This document shows, piece by piece, positions 62,866 to 64,000 of a stretch of 64,000 nucleotides of DNA. Within the stretch, counting starts at the first letter, position 1. Each line of letters begins with the position of its first letter. The notes below the pieces were generated by a model. It saw only the letters and a list, made by a program, of their open reading frames with translations. It made no database searches and was not told where the DNA came from. The stretch is from Paracoccus stylophorae (GTDB lineage Bacteria; Pseudomonadota; Alphaproteobacteria; Rhodobacterales; Rhodobacteraceae). The position numbers and the translations under genes are program-made. The stretch spans positions 2,833,001-2,897,000 of the forward strand of contig NZ_CP067134.1 of NCBI RefSeq assembly GCF_028553765.1, given 5' to 3'.

Positions 62866-63657
62866 TCACCCGTTGCGCAGCGCGGACCACGCCTGATCCA
62901 TGACCAGCGCGCCATAGGCCGCGTTGGCGTGTTCGTAATCGTCATCGGGATGGGCGGCCCCGTCGACCGGCGCCAGCCGCCGCGAGCCGCGCATGAAACG
63001 CGGATCGGTATAGAACCGGCCCACCAGCGCCTCGTCCGGCCAGTCGATCACCCGCGCCGACGCCCCGAAAACCCGTTCGCGCGCCTGGCGAAAGACATCC
63101 AGCCAATGATCCGCATCGCCGCGGGCGATCAGGTCCAGATAGATCGCATAGCGGTCGGCATCCTGCGCCGCATCCGCCGACAGCATCGGTTCGGGCACGA
63201 CCACGACCGGCTTTCCCAGCCCCGCGATCCGCGAGAGCAGCTTGCCGGCCGAGGATTGCGCCAGCCTTGCGTGCAGCGCCTGTTGCAGAAAGCTGCGTCC
63301 GACCAGTTGCGGGCGGCTGTCGCCGGCGGCGATGGACGGGAAATCGAGGCTGCGATGATCGGCGCAGATTGCCGCCATCCGGATCCACGAGACACCCCCC
63401 GCGATCACGAACGCATCGAACCCGGCGATGTCCAGGCTGGGCACGTGGTTGTAGTATCGCAGCTGCCATCTTGCCGCGTCGGTCATCGGCACCAAGCGGT
63501 CGCCGCGCAAATCAAGCTCGCCCAGCCTGTTCGCCAGAACGCCGAGGAAATAGATGTCCCATCCCGGCCAGCGTTCCGGCTGCGCCGCATGGGCCAGCCG
63601 CAGCGCGCCCAGATGCGAATTGCCGATGAACAGCACGCGCGGCAGCGACAGGCTCAT
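62866..63657 (-). CDS. SGNH-hydrolase-like protein, probably surface-glycan related
   Basis: The 263-residue protein starts MSLSLPRVLFIGNSHLGALR; GNSH (12-15) replaces the GDS block of SGNH hydrolases, and DDDYEHAN near residue 240 could give the Asp-x-x-His pair. No signal peptide. I do not recognise a named family. Its ATG overlaps the stop of the upstream GSCFA-family gene, so the two are made together. Confidence 0.65.
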   Translation of the reverse strand: MSLSLPRVLFIGNSHLGALRLAHAAQPERWPGWDIYFLGVLANRLGELDLRGDRLVPMTDAARWQLRYYNHVPSLDIAGFDAFVIAGGVSWIRMAAICADHRSLDFPSIAAGDSRPQLVGRSFLQQALHARLAQSSAGKLLSRIAGLGKPVVVVPEPMLSADAAQDADRYAIYLDLIARGDADHWLDVFRQARERVFGASARVIDWPDEALVGRFYTDPRFMRGSRRLAPVDGAAHPDDDYEHANAAYGALVMDQAWSALRNG

Positions 63658-64000
63658 TCTCCGAACGCCTCAAGCAGCGCCTCTTCGCAGATCAGATCGA
63701 CGTCGTCGGCGCCGGGCGGCGGGTCGGCGCGCCGTTCCTTCAACCCGTGCGCGGCAAGAAAGACCCGCATGACAGTGGCCACGCCTTCGGTCGTCACCTG
63801 CCGCAGCCCGTCGTCGAAGAAACGGCCGCGCGCGGCGGGGTTGGTCACGATCTCGTAGGACGGGAAGTAGTCGACATCGGCATGGGCGGCGGCGAAATCG
63901 CCGGCGGCGGCGCGCAGCGTGGCCTTGGAATACTGGGTCGCGGGCAGGACATGGCCGCCCGACGCGGTAGCGGCCAGCGGCACCGGCGAGACGGTCAGCA
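63654..64000 (-). CDS. GSCFA-domain protein, C-terminal part (partial at right edge)
   Basis: The reverse strand is open to the edge, and the 115 visible residues (LTVSPVPLAAT, ATQYSKATLRAAAG, DYFPSYEIVTNP) match the end of GSCFA proteins, an SGNH-related family often found with capsule and surface polysaccharide genes. The N-terminal GSCFA motif lies outside. It ends in an ATGA overlap with the SGNH-like gene. Confidence 0.8.
   Translation of the reverse strand, partial: LTVSPVPLAATASGGHVLPATQYSKATLRAAAGDFAAAHADVDYFPSYEIVTNPAARGRFFDDGLRQVTTEGVATVMRVFLAAHGLKERRADPPPGADDVDLICEEALLEAFGE

Overview
The window reads as chromosomal DNA of a high-GC alphaproteobacterium of the family Rhodobacteraceae, most likely Paracoccus or a close relative. 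The signs are the left-edge order ccoN / universal stress protein / FNR-type regulator / hemN, an aromatic aminotransferase that resembles the well-studied Paracoccus denitrificans enzyme as I remember it, a TrcR (DUF1013) cell-cycle regulator, COQ9 divergent from rpsU, and a DUF5928-type glycosyltransferase. About 70 genes are packed tightly on both strands. No gene-free stretch exceeds 300 bases. I saw no rRNA, tRNA, transposase, phage gene or CRISPR array. This is core chromosome, not an island.

Layout: 1-4033, low-oxygen respiration and heme (ccoN 5' end, uspA, cspA, fnrL, hemN), with three FNR-type boxes. 4071-8686, polA, a CHCC zinc-finger protein, an ABC ATPase and a HIT protein. 8702-11256, a divergent glycosyltransferase / sulfotransferase pair. 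11323-14610, dps, then acpP-fabG-fabD (fatty-acid synthesis) and ndk. 14821-19088, an AI-2E-type permease, olsB (ornithine lipid) and pepA-holC. 19201-27066, one long outer-membrane operon lptF-lptG-lptD-surA-pdxA-rsmA joined mostly by stop/start overlaps. 27149-31239, prfA-prmC-DUF4167 and an agmatinase-family enzyme. 31342-32630, a sulfur dioxygenase-like hydrolase plus rhodanese. 32895-34109, rpsF-rpsR-rplI. 34279-37243, two parts of a probable split methionine synthase (bmt and a corrinoid protein) around a radical SAM gene. 37326-41932, YghU, ilvC, two coupled Lrp/AsnC regulators, an MDR reductase and a DUF1127 protein. 42206-46462, rsmE, ubiA, an anchored BON/OmpA protein and a coiled-coil partner. 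46565-49146, smpB-sseA-tyrB. 49307-53223, a P1 peptidase, gabD, a GlsB-like membrane protein and trcR. 53412-59165, RNase T2, a quinone reductase, COQ9, rpsU, an unknown six-helix membrane protein, an Lrp regulator, ald and mscL. 59436-64000, dciA-dsbA, mutY, alkB, and an SGNH/GSCFA pair that runs off the right edge.

Several neighbourhoods make biochemical sense together: LptF/LptG/LptD with the LptD chaperone SurA; FabD/FabG/AcpP; PrfA with its methylase PrmC; PepA with HolC; TyrB, which could make 3-mercaptopyruvate from cysteine, with SseA, which consumes it; and an Lrp regulator divergent from alanine dehydrogenase. The signals least explained by known genes are a dispersed intergenic repeat (core CTTTGGCGCNNAAATATCCC, six good copies plus one weak one), a near-consensus FNR box inside the fnrL coding start that faces hemN, a strong hairpin that buries the sseA ribosome binding site, and the six-helix protein with intramembrane His/Asp/Glu motifs.
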